DNA of 64,000 bases from Amycolatopsis roodepoortensis (GTDB lineage: Bacteria; Actinomycetota; Actinomycetes; Mycobacteriales; Pseudonocardiaceae), in NCBI RefSeq assembly GCF_014873915.1, contig NZ_JADBEJ010000005.1, positions 1,798,001 to 1,862,000 on the forward strand, written 5' to 3'. Position 1 is the first letter of the stretch; every line of letters begins with the position of its first letter. A program made the translations under genes and the position numbers. Below are positions 8,138 to 17,080 of the stretch, piece after piece. The notes beneath the pieces are model-generated. The model was given only the letters and a program-made list of their open reading frames with translations. It was not told the DNA's origin and did not search any database.

Positions 8138-9372
8138 TACTTGCCACCCAGCAGCGCGCCGAGCCCGCCGGGAGCGGATCCGGAGAGCAGGCTCAGCACC
8201 CCCGGCAGCTGAGCGGATTCCGCCGCCTGCGGGGTCTGCTTCGGCCGCTCGGGGACCGCGGGCGGCTTTCCGGCGTACGGAGCGTTCTGTGAGCCGCGCA
8301 CGCCGGTGGGGCTTCCCGGCGGCTCGGCGCAGTACGCCTGGGTGTTCACCGGTGCCTCAGTGGTGTCGTTGGCGGGACGCTGCTTCGTGCCCTCATAGCC
8401 CTTCGTGCACGAGACCGGGTCGAAGAAGTTGAAGACCACGCCCAGGTGACCGGTGCCGTCCGGCGACGTCGAACGCGAGAACGCCGAGATGATCGGGTAC
8501 GCGACGAGCAGTTCCTCGATCGCGTCCGTGCGAGCGGAGGTGATCTGGGCCGTCGTGAGCGTGTTCGCGAACAGCACCCCGAGGTCGGTCCCGGAGACCG
8601 CGAGCACGTCGCTGATCTGGCGGCTCAGCTTCGGCGCCTCGTCGATCACGCGCCGCAGATCCGGGTCGGACGTCTTCAGCTGCGCGGCGATCGTCTTGAG
8701 CCCGCTGGAGAACTGGGTGATGCTGTCCGCCTGCCGCCGCTGGGTGTCCAGCACCGTCCGGGAGTTGGCGAGCAGGCCCTGGGTGTCGGGCAGGTACTGC
8801 GTCGCGGTCGCGGTGAGCGAACCGGTGCTGTTCAGCAGCTGCCGCAGATCCGGGCCGGCGTTCGCGAAAGCCTCGTAAGTCTCGTCGACGACGGTCTTCA
8901 GCGATTCCGGTTTCACGCTCGACACCAGTTTGTCCAAATTGGACAGGACGGTGTCCGGTCCGAGCGGGATCGAGGTCTTGTCGCGCTTGATGACCGATCC
9001 CTCGGCTAGGTACGGCCCGTTTTCGTGCATGGGCAGCAGATCGACGTACTGCTCCCCCACCGCCGACCGGTTCGCGACCGCGGCCTTGGTGTCCGCGGGG
9101 ATCTTCGGCGCGCCCGAATCGATGTCGAGACCGAGGTCGATACCGTGTTCGGTGAGCGTCATCGACGCGACCTTGCCGACCGCGACACCGCGGTAGGAGA
9201 CCTCGGCGTTGACGAAGATCCCGCCGGAGTCCACGAGCTGCGCGGTGACGAGGTAGCCGCGGGTGCCGAAGAGCCGGTCCAGCCCGGCGTACTTGCCGCC
9301 CGCGTAGACGACCGAAACCACCGCGATGACGACGAACGCCGCCAGCTGGATCCTGGTCTTGCGCGTGATCAT
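8137..9372 (-). CDS. mce4F: Mce4F, MCE-family substrate-binding protein
   Basis: 411 residues from ATG 9372, which overlaps the mce4E stop by 4 nt (ATGA). An N-terminal signal/anchor helix (IQLAAFVVIAVVSVVYAGG) leads into the MCE/MlaD beta domain: LVTAQLVDSGGIFVNAEVSYRGVAVGKV. A long helical region rich in Leu/Thr (about residues 150-300) follows and a Pro/Gly-rich tail ends the protein. Six such proteins form the extracytoplasmic tunnel of actinobacterial Mce importers. As the sixth MCE gene after yrbE it is called F. An in-frame open stretch continues upstream inside mce4E but has no start signal. Confidence 0.88.
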   Translation of the reverse strand: MITRKTRIQLAAFVVIAVVSVVYAGGKYAGLDRLFGTRGYLVTAQLVDSGGIFVNAEVSYRGVAVGKVASMTLTEHGIDLGLDIDSGAPKIPADTKAAVANRSAVGEQYVDLLPMHENGPYLAEGSVIKRDKTSIPLGPDTVLSNLDKLVSSVKPESLKTVVDETYEAFANAGPDLRQLLNSTGSLTATATQYLPDTQGLLANSRTVLDTQRRQADSITQFSSGLKTIAAQLKTSDPDLRRVIDEAPKLSRQISDVLAVSGTDLGVLFANTLTTAQITSARTDAIEELLVAYPIISAFSRSTSPDGTGHLGVVFNFFDPVSCTKGYEGTKQRPANDTTEAPVNTQAYCAEPPGSPTGVRGSQNAPYAGKPPAVPERPKQTPQAAESAQLPGVLSLLSGSAPGGLGALLGGK

Positions 9373-10574
9373 TCGCCACCTCCGAGCAGCGGCCCGAGGA
9401 TCCCGCCGAGCACGCCGCCGAGCACATCCCCCTGCGGTGCCTGGGGAGCCTGCGGGAGATCGCCGGCGGGCAGCGGCAGCACCGGCGGCGCGGCGCCGTT
9501 GTTGAACGGGATCGCGCCAGGTGTGCCGGTGCCCCGGGTACCGGGCAGCTGGATGATCGGCTGCGACGAGTTGTTCATGTTCTCCAGGAACGTGTCCAGT
9601 TTCAGGTCGATCTTCGCTTCGACGTTCGCGTAGTCGCCCTTGATCACGTTGCCCGCGTAGTCGGGGAACGGGTACGTGAGCAGGATCCGCAGCGCCGTCG
9701 GCAGGTCCTGGCCGGCTTCGGTGAGCTTCTTCAGCGTGGGCTGCAACGCGCGCAGGTTCGCGACCAGCGTGTCCTTGCTCGCGTTGATCGTCTCGGTCGC
9801 GACCCCGGAAAGGGTGTTCAGCGACTGCAGCATGCCGACGAGCTGATCCCGCTGCTCGGTCACGACCTTGAGCCCCGGCGAGAGGTTGTCGAGCGCGTTC
9901 GTGAGGTTCTGCGTCTGGCCGACGAGGGTCTTGGACAGCTTGTCGAGACCGTCGATGGCGCGAAGGATCTCGCCCTTGTGCCCGTCGAGTTCGGTGGCGA
10001 TCTTGTCCACTTGGGACAGCAGGGAGCGGACCTCGGCCTCGTTGCCGGTGAGCGCTTCGTTGAGCTCGTGGCTGATCTTCTGGATCTGCTCGACGCCGCC
10101 GCCGTTGAGCAGCAGGGAAAGCGCGCCGAGGACCTCTTCGACCTCGGGGTTGCGGTTCGTGCGGTCCAGCGGGATCTTCGCGCCCTCGGCGAGCGTCCCC
10201 TCGGGCTTCTCGGGGGCGTGCAGGTCGACGAACTTCTCCCCGAGCAGGCTCGACTGCCGCAGCTCGGCACGAGCGTTCGCGGGCAGCGCGATGTCGCCGT
10301 TGACGACCATGCTCACCCACGCCGAACGCGTGTCCGGCGCCAGGTCGATCTTCTCGACCCGGCCGACCGGGACGTCGTTGACCTTCACGCTCGCCTGCGG
10401 CACGAGGTCGAGGACGTCGGAGAACTGCGCGGTGAGCCGGTACAGATGGTCGCCGAGATCCGCACCGCCCGGCAAGGGCGTGTTGTACAGCCCCGAAAAA
10501 CCGCCGTCACTGCAGCCGGCGAGCACCAGGACGCCCGCCATCACTCCCGCGATCTTCTGCCGCTGCCGCTTCAT
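9369..10574 (-). CDS. mce4E: Mce4E, lipoprotein MCE-family protein (LprK type)
   Basis: 401 residues, ATG 10574. The signal ends in the lipobox LVLAGC with Cys21, as in all MceE/LprK proteins. The MCE domain follows with VKVNDVPVGRVEKIDL, then coiled helices (for example KISHELNEALTGNEAEVRSLL), and finally a low-complexity tail of Gly, Leu and Pro. The lipid anchor is expected in the cytoplasmic membrane, holding this subunit of the Mce4 hexamer. Overlaps of 4 nt at both ends tie it to mce4D and mce4F. Confidence 0.9.
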   Translation of the reverse strand: MKRQRQKIAGVMAGVLVLAGCSDGGFSGLYNTPLPGGADLGDHLYRLTAQFSDVLDLVPQASVKVNDVPVGRVEKIDLAPDTRSAWVSMVVNGDIALPANARAELRQSSLLGEKFVDLHAPEKPEGTLAEGAKIPLDRTNRNPEVEEVLGALSLLLNGGGVEQIQKISHELNEALTGNEAEVRSLLSQVDKIATELDGHKGEILRAIDGLDKLSKTLVGQTQNLTNALDNLSPGLKVVTEQRDQLVGMLQSLNTLSGVATETINASKDTLVANLRALQPTLKKLTEAGQDLPTALRILLTYPFPDYAGNVIKGDYANVEAKIDLKLDTFLENMNNSSQPIIQLPGTRGTGTPGAIPFNNGAAPPVLPLPAGDLPQAPQAPQGDVLGGVLGGILGPLLGGGE

Positions 10575-11752
10575 TTCGGGATCCCCTTGGTCATCACGTC
10601 GACGAGCGGGAGCGGCAGCGGTGGCAGCTCGCCGCTCTGCAGCGACGCCAGCACCTGCGGGACCGACGGGAGTTTCAGCGTGCCGTCGAGGACGGGCGCC
10701 AGTTGCTTGCAGATGTTGCCCAGCGCGTCCGGGATCGGCTTCGGCGTGCTCGCGCTGATCAGGCGGCAGACGGTCAGGATCGGCGGATGCGTCAGCTCGT
10801 TCAGGTTGTCCCGCACCGCGATCGTGCCGGACGCGGCGTCGTAGGAGTTGATGAAGTTGGTCGCGCCGGTCGGCGCGATGTCGATCACCTCGGCGAGTGA
10901 GGCCCGCTGGTCCACGAGCACCTTGGTCAGCCCGGCCAGTTTGTCCACATTGGACGAGAGGAGGTCCTTGTTCTCCGCGACGAACTTCTCGACGTCGCCC
11001 ATCGCCGTCGCCAGGGAGTTCAGCGCGGCGCCCACGTCGGCGGAATCCGCGGCCAGGAAGCCGCTCACGTCCGCTGCCCGGCGGTAGAACTCGTTGAGCT
11101 GCTTGTCGCTTTCGGCCAGCGCGCCGGTGAAGGAGTTCAGGTTCTGGATCGTGGTGAACAGGTCGCCCTTGGAACTGTCCAGCGTCTTGGCCAGTTCCGA
11201 CAGCCGCGTCACCGTCGTGTTGAGGTTCTTCCCGTTGCCGTCGAGGTTCGCGGCCGCGGTGTCGAGCACGTCGGACAGCGCGCCGTTCTTGTTGGCACCG
11301 TTGGGTCCCAGGCTGGTCGAGAGCTTGTCCAGGCTCGTGTAGAGGTCGTCGAGCTCGGCCGGGGTCGCCGTCTTCTCCTTGGCGATCACGGTGTCCGTCG
11401 CCATTTCGGGGCCGCTCTCGTACGCCGGGGTCAGCTGGACGTACCGGTCGCTGACCAGGCTCGGCGCGACGACGACGGCCCCCGCGTCGGCCGGGATCGG
11501 GGTGTCACCGTCGATCCGCATGTCGACCCGGACGGCTTCACCCTGCGGCGTGACCCCGGTGATCTCCCCGACCTTCACGCCGAGCACCCGGACCGACGAA
11601 CCCGCGTAGAGCCCGACGGTCTTGCCGAAGTAGGCGCTGATCCGCGTCCCGCCCGGTTCCTTGAACACCAGCCACAGCCCGGCGGTCAGGAGGAGCACGA
11701 GAACGCAGGCGAACGCGACCCAGTCGTAGACCGTGCGGGTGCGAGTGCTCAT
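10571..11752 (-). CDS. mce4D: Mce4D, MCE-family protein
   Basis: 393 residues. ATG 11752 was chosen because it overlaps the mce4C stop as ATGA and precedes a basic stretch and one membrane helix (VAFACVLVLLLTAGLWLVF). The MCE beta domain contains ISAYFGKTVGLYAGSSVRV and VLGVKVGEITGV. Long helices follow (LTKVLVDQRASLAEVIDIAP region), then a Cys-bearing end with ILTVCRLISAS. It is a subunit of the Mce4 lipid/steroid tunnel. No frameshift or missing domain is seen. Confidence 0.9.
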   Translation of the reverse strand: MSTRTRTVYDWVAFACVLVLLLTAGLWLVFKEPGGTRISAYFGKTVGLYAGSSVRVLGVKVGEITGVTPQGEAVRVDMRIDGDTPIPADAGAVVVAPSLVSDRYVQLTPAYESGPEMATDTVIAKEKTATPAELDDLYTSLDKLSTSLGPNGANKNGALSDVLDTAAANLDGNGKNLNTTVTRLSELAKTLDSSKGDLFTTIQNLNSFTGALAESDKQLNEFYRRAADVSGFLAADSADVGAALNSLATAMGDVEKFVAENKDLLSSNVDKLAGLTKVLVDQRASLAEVIDIAPTGATNFINSYDAASGTIAVRDNLNELTHPPILTVCRLISASTPKPIPDALGNICKQLAPVLDGTLKLPSVPQVLASLQSGELPPLPLPLVDVMTKGIPK

Positions 11753-12780
11753 CGTCCGCCCACCCCCTGGTTCGGCGCCGCGATCGGCGGGGTGCAGCCC
11801 TCCGGGTTCACCTGGAACGCGCCCGCGATGATCGTCGGCGGCAGCAGCCCGCACAGGTACCCCTCGAACCAGCGCCCGTTGCCGGTCGCGTTCGCGCCGA
11901 CGCGGGCGAAGGGCGCCATCAGCGCGAGACTGCGGCTGAGGTTGTCCTGGTTGCGCTGCAGGATGTCGGTGACCTTGCCGAGTTTCTCCAGTGTCGGCTT
12001 CAGCTGTTGCCGGTTGTCGGCGACGAGACCGGACAGCTGCGCGGAAACCTGTTGCGTGCCCTTGAGCAAGGTGCTGATCGCGTCCTTCCGGTTCTGCAGC
12101 TCGGCGAGCAGGAGGTTGCCGTCGTCGAGGATCCGTTTCAGCTGCGCGTTGCGGTCGGACAGCGTCTTGGACACCTTGCTCGTGTTGGCCAGCAACGTCT
12201 TCAGGTCACCGTCGCGTGAGGACACCGTCTTGGACAAGGAGGACAGGCCGCTCAGCGCGTCTTTGAGGTACTGCGGGCTGTCCTTGAGCGCGTCGGAAAG
12301 CACGGTGAAGCTCGTCGCCAGCTGTGCCGTGTCGATGTCGCCGACCGTGCCCGACAGCTCCTGGAACGCGTCCTGCAGCTCGAAGGGCGTCCGTGTGCGG
12401 TCGAGCCCGATGGTGGTGTTCGGGTCCTGGCTGCCTTTGCCCTTCGGCGTGAGCGCGAGGAACTTCTCGCCCAGCAGCGTCTTGATCTCGATCGACGCGG
12501 CGGTCGCGTCGCCGACCCGGACATCCTTGACCCGGAACTTCACCAGCACCTTCTTGCCCGCCAGCTCCACCGAGCTGACCTGCCCGACCTTGACCCCGGC
12601 GACCTGGACCTCGTTGTCCGGCGCCAGCCCGGCGGACTCGCCGAAGTACGCGGAGTAGGTCGTCCCGCTGCCGAACAACGGGATCCGGTCGGAGAAGTAC
12701 GTCGTCGCCGTGACCAGCACGATCAGGATGAGCGTCACGCCGCCGACCACGGCCTGGTTGCGTTCCTTGAGCGGCTTCAC
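11749..12780 (-). CDS. mce4C: Mce4C, MCE-family protein
   Basis: 343 residues starting at GTG 12780, which overlaps the mce4B stop as GTGA; longer frames upstream run through mce4B and lack a start signal. After KPLKERNQ comes the anchor helix VVGGVTLILIVLVTATTYF and the MCE domain (YSAYFGESAGLAPDNEVQV, VAGVKVGQVSSV). The mid-part is alpha-helical with repeated Leu-Ser-Lys patterns. The C-terminus FEGYLCGLLPPTIIAGAF is the conserved MceC/MceB end with one cysteine. Part of the Mce4 importer. Confidence 0.9.
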   Translation of the reverse strand: MKPLKERNQAVVGGVTLILIVLVTATTYFSDRIPLFGSGTTYSAYFGESAGLAPDNEVQVAGVKVGQVSSVELAGKKVLVKFRVKDVRVGDATAASIEIKTLLGEKFLALTPKGKGSQDPNTTIGLDRTRTPFELQDAFQELSGTVGDIDTAQLATSFTVLSDALKDSPQYLKDALSGLSSLSKTVSSRDGDLKTLLANTSKVSKTLSDRNAQLKRILDDGNLLLAELQNRKDAISTLLKGTQQVSAQLSGLVADNRQQLKPTLEKLGKVTDILQRNQDNLSRSLALMAPFARVGANATGNGRWFEGYLCGLLPPTIIAGAFQVNPEGCTPPIAAPNQGVGGR

Positions 12781-13814
12781 GGCCCGCACCTCTCCGGTCG
12801 CTGCGTGCCGGGCAGCGGCGTGATCGGCAGTTCGATGTCGAGCGACTTGATGCCGATGCTGCCGGAGATCCCGCACAGGTAGTAGTTGAACCAGCTGCCG
12901 TAGCTCAGCGTCCTGGTGAACTTCTGCAGGTTGCCCGGCAGGACCTGCAGGAGATGGTCGAGCAGCTGTTCCGAATCGCCGAGGTTCTGTGACAGCGCGC
13001 CGAGCTGGACGACGTCGTCCTTGAGCGCCGGCCGCGCGTCGGCGAGCAGGCCGGTGGTGGCGACGGTGAGGTCGCCCAGCGCCTTGACCGCCTCCCCGAT
13101 CGGCTGCCGCTGCTCGGAGAGCCCGGTGACGAGCCGCTGGGTCTGGTCGATCAGCTCGCCCAGCTGCGGCGAGCGTCGCTCGACCGTGCCGAGCACGGTG
13201 TTGAGGTTCGCGATGACCTCACCGATGATCTTGTCCTTGCCCGCGATGGCCGACGTGACCGACGCGGTGTGCGCGAGCAGGCTGGTGATCGTGCCGCCCT
13301 CGCCCTGGAAGACCTGGATGATCTCGTAGGAGAGTTTGTTGACGTCCTCGGGGTTCAGCGCGCGGAAGAGCGGTTTGAACCCGTTGAACAGCACGGTCAG
13401 GTTGAGCGCCGGTTTGGTGCGCTCGGGCGGGATGACCCCGCCGCGCGGCAACGACTTCTCGTCCCCGATATCCGTGCCGAGCGAGAGATACCGCTGGCCG
13501 ACCAGGTTGCGGTACTTGATCGTCGCGGTCACCGACGCCGGCAGGCGGTGCGAGGTCTGGACGTCGAAATGGACCTGGGCGAGGCTCTTCTCGCCCTCCT
13601 CGACCTCGATCTTGCCGACCTGGCCGACCTTCACGCCGACGATGCGGACGTCGTCGCCCTCCTTGAGGCCGGACGCGTCGGTGAACTTGGCCGTGTAGCC
13701 CGACGTCTCGCCGAAGTTGGTGTTCGCGATGGTGGCGCCGAGGATCGCGGTGAGCAACACCGTCACCACGGCGAAGACGAGGATCTTGACCAGATCCGGG
13801 ATGAAGGACCTCAT
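12777..13814 (-). CDS. mce4B: Mce4B, MCE-family protein
   Basis: 345 residues from ATG 13814. An anchor helix (ILVFAVVTVLLTAILGATI) is followed by the MCE domain YTAKFTDASGLKEGDDVRI and VGVKVGQVGKIEV, a helical stalk, and the end WFNYYLCGISGSIGI shared with mce4C. It is the first gene after a 208-bp gap in the operon that holds two palindromes, so its expression could be uncoupled from mce4A. The three genes after it overlap by 4 nt each. Role: subunit of the Mce4 steroid importer. Confidence 0.9.
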   Translation of the reverse strand: MRSFIPDLVKILVFAVVTVLLTAILGATIANTNFGETSGYTAKFTDASGLKEGDDVRIVGVKVGQVGKIEVEEGEKSLAQVHFDVQTSHRLPASVTATIKYRNLVGQRYLSLGTDIGDEKSLPRGGVIPPERTKPALNLTVLFNGFKPLFRALNPEDVNKLSYEIIQVFQGEGGTITSLLAHTASVTSAIAGKDKIIGEVIANLNTVLGTVERRSPQLGELIDQTQRLVTGLSEQRQPIGEAVKALGDLTVATTGLLADARPALKDDVVQLGALSQNLGDSEQLLDHLLQVLPGNLQKFTRTLSYGSWFNYYLCGISGSIGIKSLDIELPITPLPGTQRPERCGP

Positions 13815-13830
13815 CGGGCGCCCCTCCCGT

Positions 13831-13877
13831 CTCGTGAGTGGCTAGGACGGTTAGAACCGTCATTGCCGCTCACGAGG
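13831..13877. repeat. Family C palindrome inside mce4 operon
   Basis: Imperfect inverted repeat CTCGTGAGTGG...CCGCTCACGAG with inner arms GGACGGTT and AACCGTC. A perfect copy of the same family stands at 39082-39127. It begins 16 nt upstream of the mce4B start, where a ribosome binding site would be expected, so it may affect translation of mce4B. Confidence 0.75.
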
Positions 13878-13936
13878 CCCCAGCGTGTCCGGTCGGCGGA
13901 GCCCGACATCCTCACCGCAGCACCCACCGCGCGCGT

Positions 13937-13989
13937 GTCGCGAAAGCCACTTTCGGGACACCAGACGTCCCGAAAGTGGCTTTCGCGAC
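13937..13989. repeat. Family A bipartite palindrome inside mce4 operon
   Basis: 53-nt element: GTCGCGAAAG-CCA-CTTTCGGGAC, 7-nt spacer, GTCCCGAAAG-TGG-CTTTCGCGAC. The arms are perfect inverted copies. It lies 33 nt after the mce4A stop, so it is placed like a terminator although the operon continues. Confidence 0.85.
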
Positions 13990-14022
13990 GTGGCCCGGCG
14001 CCCGGCGAGCTCGGCTGAGTCC

Positions 14023-15357
14023 TCATCGCAGCTCCACCTCCGCCCCGCGGTACAGCGGCCCCACCAGCAGACTCCCCCAGTTCGGCACCTGATCCGGCGT
14101 CGTGCCCATCGCCGGCGACACGAGCAGGTCGATCAGCCGCTGTTCGTCCGGCGAGTTCACCACCGAACCACCCGCGTTCCCGCCCGCGGGAATGGTCCCG
14201 TTCGACGGCAGCCTGCCGTCGGGATCACGCGGCGGCGCAGGCTTCGAGGACCCGTCGTCGATGGCGCCGTCCGGCGGGTACTGCGGCCAGCGGCCCGGCG
14301 GCGGCACCTCCGGGTAGCAGCGGGGGCCACGTTTGTCGTTGTACTTCGGCTCGTCGACGCCGGGCAGGTACTTGCCCCGGCTCGGCGTGAACTCGATCGT
14401 CACCCGGCTGACCTCGGGATGCGCGGTGCCCTTGCCGAACGCGAGTTCCGCGCGCGGCACCGATCCGGCGAGCTGCTTGAGCAGGCACGGGTATTCCGGC
14501 GCGTACTTCGCGAGGACGTCCAACGTGGGCTGCAGGTTGGTGGTGAGCCGGATCAGGTTGTCCTGGTTCACCTTCAGGAAACTCGTCAGGTCGATGGACG
14601 CCGCCGTCACGGTCGAGTAGACGTCGGCAAGCCCGCGCTGGCTCTCGACCAGGGTCTTGCTCGTGGTGGTCAGATCCGAAAGCGCGGCCAGCAGATCCGG
14701 CGCGGCCTTGTCGTAGATCGCGGCGGCGTCGGCGAGTCCGGTGATGTCGGCCTTGAGGTCGGGCAGCGACGGGTTCACCTTGCCGAGGTAATCCGAAAGA
14801 CCCGCCATCGTCGCGCCGAGCTGTTTTCCCTGACCGTCCAAAGCGGACGCGACGGCGTTGAGCGTGCTGGCCATCTTCTCCGGCTGAACGGCCTGCAGCA
14901 ACGGCATCACGTTGCCGAGCACGGTTTCCAGCTCGATCGCGCTGCTGCTGCGGTCCTGCGGGATGACGTCGCCCTCGGCGATGTGCCGCTCGGGCTTCTC
15001 GGGTATCTGTAAAGCGACATACCGTTCGCCGAACAATGTCTTCGGCAACAGCCGCGCGGACACGTTCGACGGGATGACCGACGTCTTGTCCGGCTGCAGC
15101 GCCAGATCCATCGTCGCGCGATCGCCGTGCGCCTGGATCGTCCGGACCTCGCCGACGACCATCCCCCGCACCTTGACGTCCGCGCCTTCGCGCATCTGGT
15201 TGCCGATGCGGTCGGTCTCCAGTTTCACCAGGGTGACCGTGGTGAAGGCCTTCTGGTAGAAGGCGATGGTGGTGACGAAGAACAGCACGACCACCACGAG
15301 GAAGATCAGCCCCAGCACCTGGTGCCGGAGCCGCTGCAGCAGAATCCTCCTGTTCAC
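14023..15357 (-). CDS. mce4A: Mce4A, MCE-family protein, first MCE subunit
   Basis: 444 residues from GTG 15357, overlapping the yrbE4B stop by 4 nt (GTGA). Membrane anchor VLGLIFLVVVVLFFVTTIAF near residues 13-32, then the MCE domain (TLVKLETDRIGNQMREGADV, VRGMVVGEVRTIQ), a helical stalk, and a long Pro/Gly/Asp-rich C-terminal tail beyond residue 320 with YLPGVDEPKYND and PPPGRWPQYPPDG. The tail is longer than needed for the tunnel and may contact the outer lipid layer. In M. tuberculosis Mce4A is required for cholesterol uptake. A palindrome pair follows the stop. Confidence 0.9.
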   Translation of the reverse strand: MNRRILLQRLRHQVLGLIFLVVVVLFFVTTIAFYQKAFTTVTLVKLETDRIGNQMREGADVKVRGMVVGEVRTIQAHGDRATMDLALQPDKTSVIPSNVSARLLPKTLFGERYVALQIPEKPERHIAEGDVIPQDRSSSAIELETVLGNVMPLLQAVQPEKMASTLNAVASALDGQGKQLGATMAGLSDYLGKVNPSLPDLKADITGLADAAAIYDKAAPDLLAALSDLTTTSKTLVESQRGLADVYSTVTAASIDLTSFLKVNQDNLIRLTTNLQPTLDVLAKYAPEYPCLLKQLAGSVPRAELAFGKGTAHPEVSRVTIEFTPSRGKYLPGVDEPKYNDKRGPRCYPEVPPPGRWPQYPPDGAIDDGSSKPAPPRDPDGRLPSNGTIPAGGNAGGSVVNSPDEQRLIDLLVSPAMGTTPDQVPNWGSLLVGPLYRGAEVELR

Positions 15358-16202
15358 CCGGAAATCCTCACCGTCGTCGTGGCGCCCCAGATCGCGAGGC
15401 TGAGGAAGAAGTCGAGGACCGAGATCAGCACGATCGACGTCCGCACCGCGCGCCCGACAGCGACGCCGACCCCGGCGGGCCCACCGCTGGCGGTGTAGCC
15501 GTAGTAGCAATGCGAAAGGATCACGAGCACGCTGAAGATGATCACCTTGAGGAACGACCAGAGCACGTCCTCGGGCGGCAGGAACAGCGTGAAGTAATGG
15601 TCGTAGGTGCCCGCGGACTGGCCGTAGAGCCAGATGGTGATCTGCCGCGAGGCGAGGTACGACGAAAGCAGGCCGACGGCGTAGAGCGGGATGACCGCGG
15701 TGACGCCGGCGATCACCCGTGTCGTCACCAGATACGGCAGGCTCGGCACGCCCATCACTTCGAGCGCGTCGATCTCCTCCGAGATCTTCATCGCGCCGAG
15801 TTGCGCGGTGAACCCGCAGCCGACGGTGGCCGAGAGCGCGAGCCCGGCCGAAAGCGGCGCGACCTCGCGGGTGTTGAAGTAGGCGGAGATGAACCCGGTG
15901 AGCGCGGCGGTGCCGAGCTGGTTCAGCGCCGAATACCCCTGCAGGCCGACGATGAGGCCGGTGAACAGCGTCATCCCGATCATCACGCCGAGCGTCCCGC
16001 CGATCACCGCCAGCGCGCCGGTGCCGAAGCTGACCTCGGTCAGCAGGCGGAAGATCTCGCGGCCGTAGCGCCGGATCGTGCGCGGGGTCCAGGCCAGCGC
16101 CCGGAAGTAGAACGACAGCTGGCCGCCGAAGCCTTCCAGCATCGCGCCGGGACGCGCGATGATTTCGAGCGTCCGGTCGGAGACAGCGGGTTCGCCGGCC
16201 AT
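15354..16202 (-). CDS. yrbE4B: YrbE4B, Mce4 permease subunit
   Basis: 282 residues, ATG 16202, one base after the yrbE4A stop. It is an MlaE/YrbE permease with about five membrane helices (for example LAVIGGTLGVMIGMTLFTGL and VIAGVTAVIPLYAVGLLSSY). The conserved cytoplasmic coupling segment AMKISEEIDALEVMGVPSLPY, which contacts the ATPase, is intact. It pairs with YrbE4A to form the membrane channel of the ABC importer. The partner ATPase (MceG/Mkl) is not encoded in this window, as is usual because one ATPase serves all Mce systems. Confidence 0.92.
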   Translation of the reverse strand: MAGEPAVSDRTLEIIARPGAMLEGFGGQLSFYFRALAWTPRTIRRYGREIFRLLTEVSFGTGALAVIGGTLGVMIGMTLFTGLIVGLQGYSALNQLGTAALTGFISAYFNTREVAPLSAGLALSATVGCGFTAQLGAMKISEEIDALEVMGVPSLPYLVTTRVIAGVTAVIPLYAVGLLSSYLASRQITIWLYGQSAGTYDHYFTLFLPPEDVLWSFLKVIIFSVLVILSHCYYGYTASGGPAGVGVAVGRAVRTSIVLISVLDFFLSLAIWGATTTVRISG

Positions 16203-16203
16203 G

Positions 16204-16989
16204 TCACATCGCCTTCGGCGGGACGATCCGCAGGTAGATCGCGGTCAGCACGACGTTGATCAGGAACAGCAGCAGGAACGTGATGACCACGGCCTGGTTC
16301 ACCGCGTCGCCGACACCCTTCGGCCCGCCCGCCGGGTTCAGCCCGCGGAACGCCGCGACCACCCCGGCGACGAAACCGTAGAGCAACGCCTTGATCTCGC
16401 TGATCCACAGATCCGGCACCTGCGCGAGCGCGTTGAAGCTGGCGAGGTACGCGCCCGGGGTGCCGCCCTGCATGACGACGTTGAAGAAGTAACCGCCGAG
16501 CACGCCGACGACGCTGACCAAACCGTTCAGCAGCACCGAAACCACGATCGCGGCGAGCACGCGGGGCACGATCAGGCGCTGGATCGGGTTGACCCCGAGG
16601 ACTTCCATCGCGTCGATCTCTTCACGGATCTTGCGGGCGCCGATGTCGGCGCAGACCGCGCTGCCGCCCGCACCGGCCACCAGCAGCGCGGTGATCAGCG
16701 GGCTCGCCTGCTGCACGATCGCGAGCGCGCTCGCCGCGCCGGTGAACGACTGCGCGCCGATCTGCTGCGTCAACGAGCCCAGTTGCAGCGCGATGACGGC
16801 GCCGAACGGGATCGCCACCAGCGCCGTCGGCAGGATGGTGACGCTGGCGAAGAACCAGCACTGCTGGATCCACTCGCGGAACTGGAACGGGCGTTTGAAG
16901 ATCGCGCGCAGGACTTCCCACGACAGGGTCGCGAGCCTGCCGACCTGTGTGAGCGCACCCGTACCGGGGACGGACACCGTCGCTCCCAC
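16204..16989 (-). CDS. yrbE4A: YrbE4A, Mce4 permease subunit
   Basis: 261 residues from GTG 16989 with GGGAGG 4 nt upstream. MlaE-type permease: helices such as ILPTALVAIPFGAVIALQLG and ALAIVQQASPLITALLVAGA, and the coupling segment ARKIREEIDAMEVLGVNPIQ, are all visible. The C-terminal helix LLLFLINVVLTAIYL closes the domain. Together with YrbE4B it moves steroids delivered by the MCE tunnel. The gap of 91 nt to the SDR gene upstream has no clear KstR box, so transcription may start at the hsd4A-like promoter near 18774. Confidence 0.92.
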   Translation of the reverse strand: MGATVSVPGTGALTQVGRLATLSWEVLRAIFKRPFQFREWIQQCWFFASVTILPTALVAIPFGAVIALQLGSLTQQIGAQSFTGAASALAIVQQASPLITALLVAGAGGSAVCADIGARKIREEIDAMEVLGVNPIQRLIVPRVLAAIVVSVLLNGLVSVVGVLGGYFFNVVMQGGTPGAYLASFNALAQVPDLWISEIKALLYGFVAGVVAAFRGLNPAGGPKGVGDAVNQAVVITFLLLFLINVVLTAIYLRIVPPKAM

Positions 16990-17080
16990 AGAACCTCCCA
17001 GTCGCCTGCCCCGAGTCTTACTCCACCTGTCAACGCCCCATTGCGTTAGCGGTGTTCACTTTGCTCTCGGCACCTCCGAG

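Noticed and set aside
8137..10320. Single long frame covering mce4E and mce4F
   Set aside because: The upstream part is the wrong frame of mce4E. The real mce4F starts at the ATG that overlaps the mce4E stop, and both have full MCE domains.
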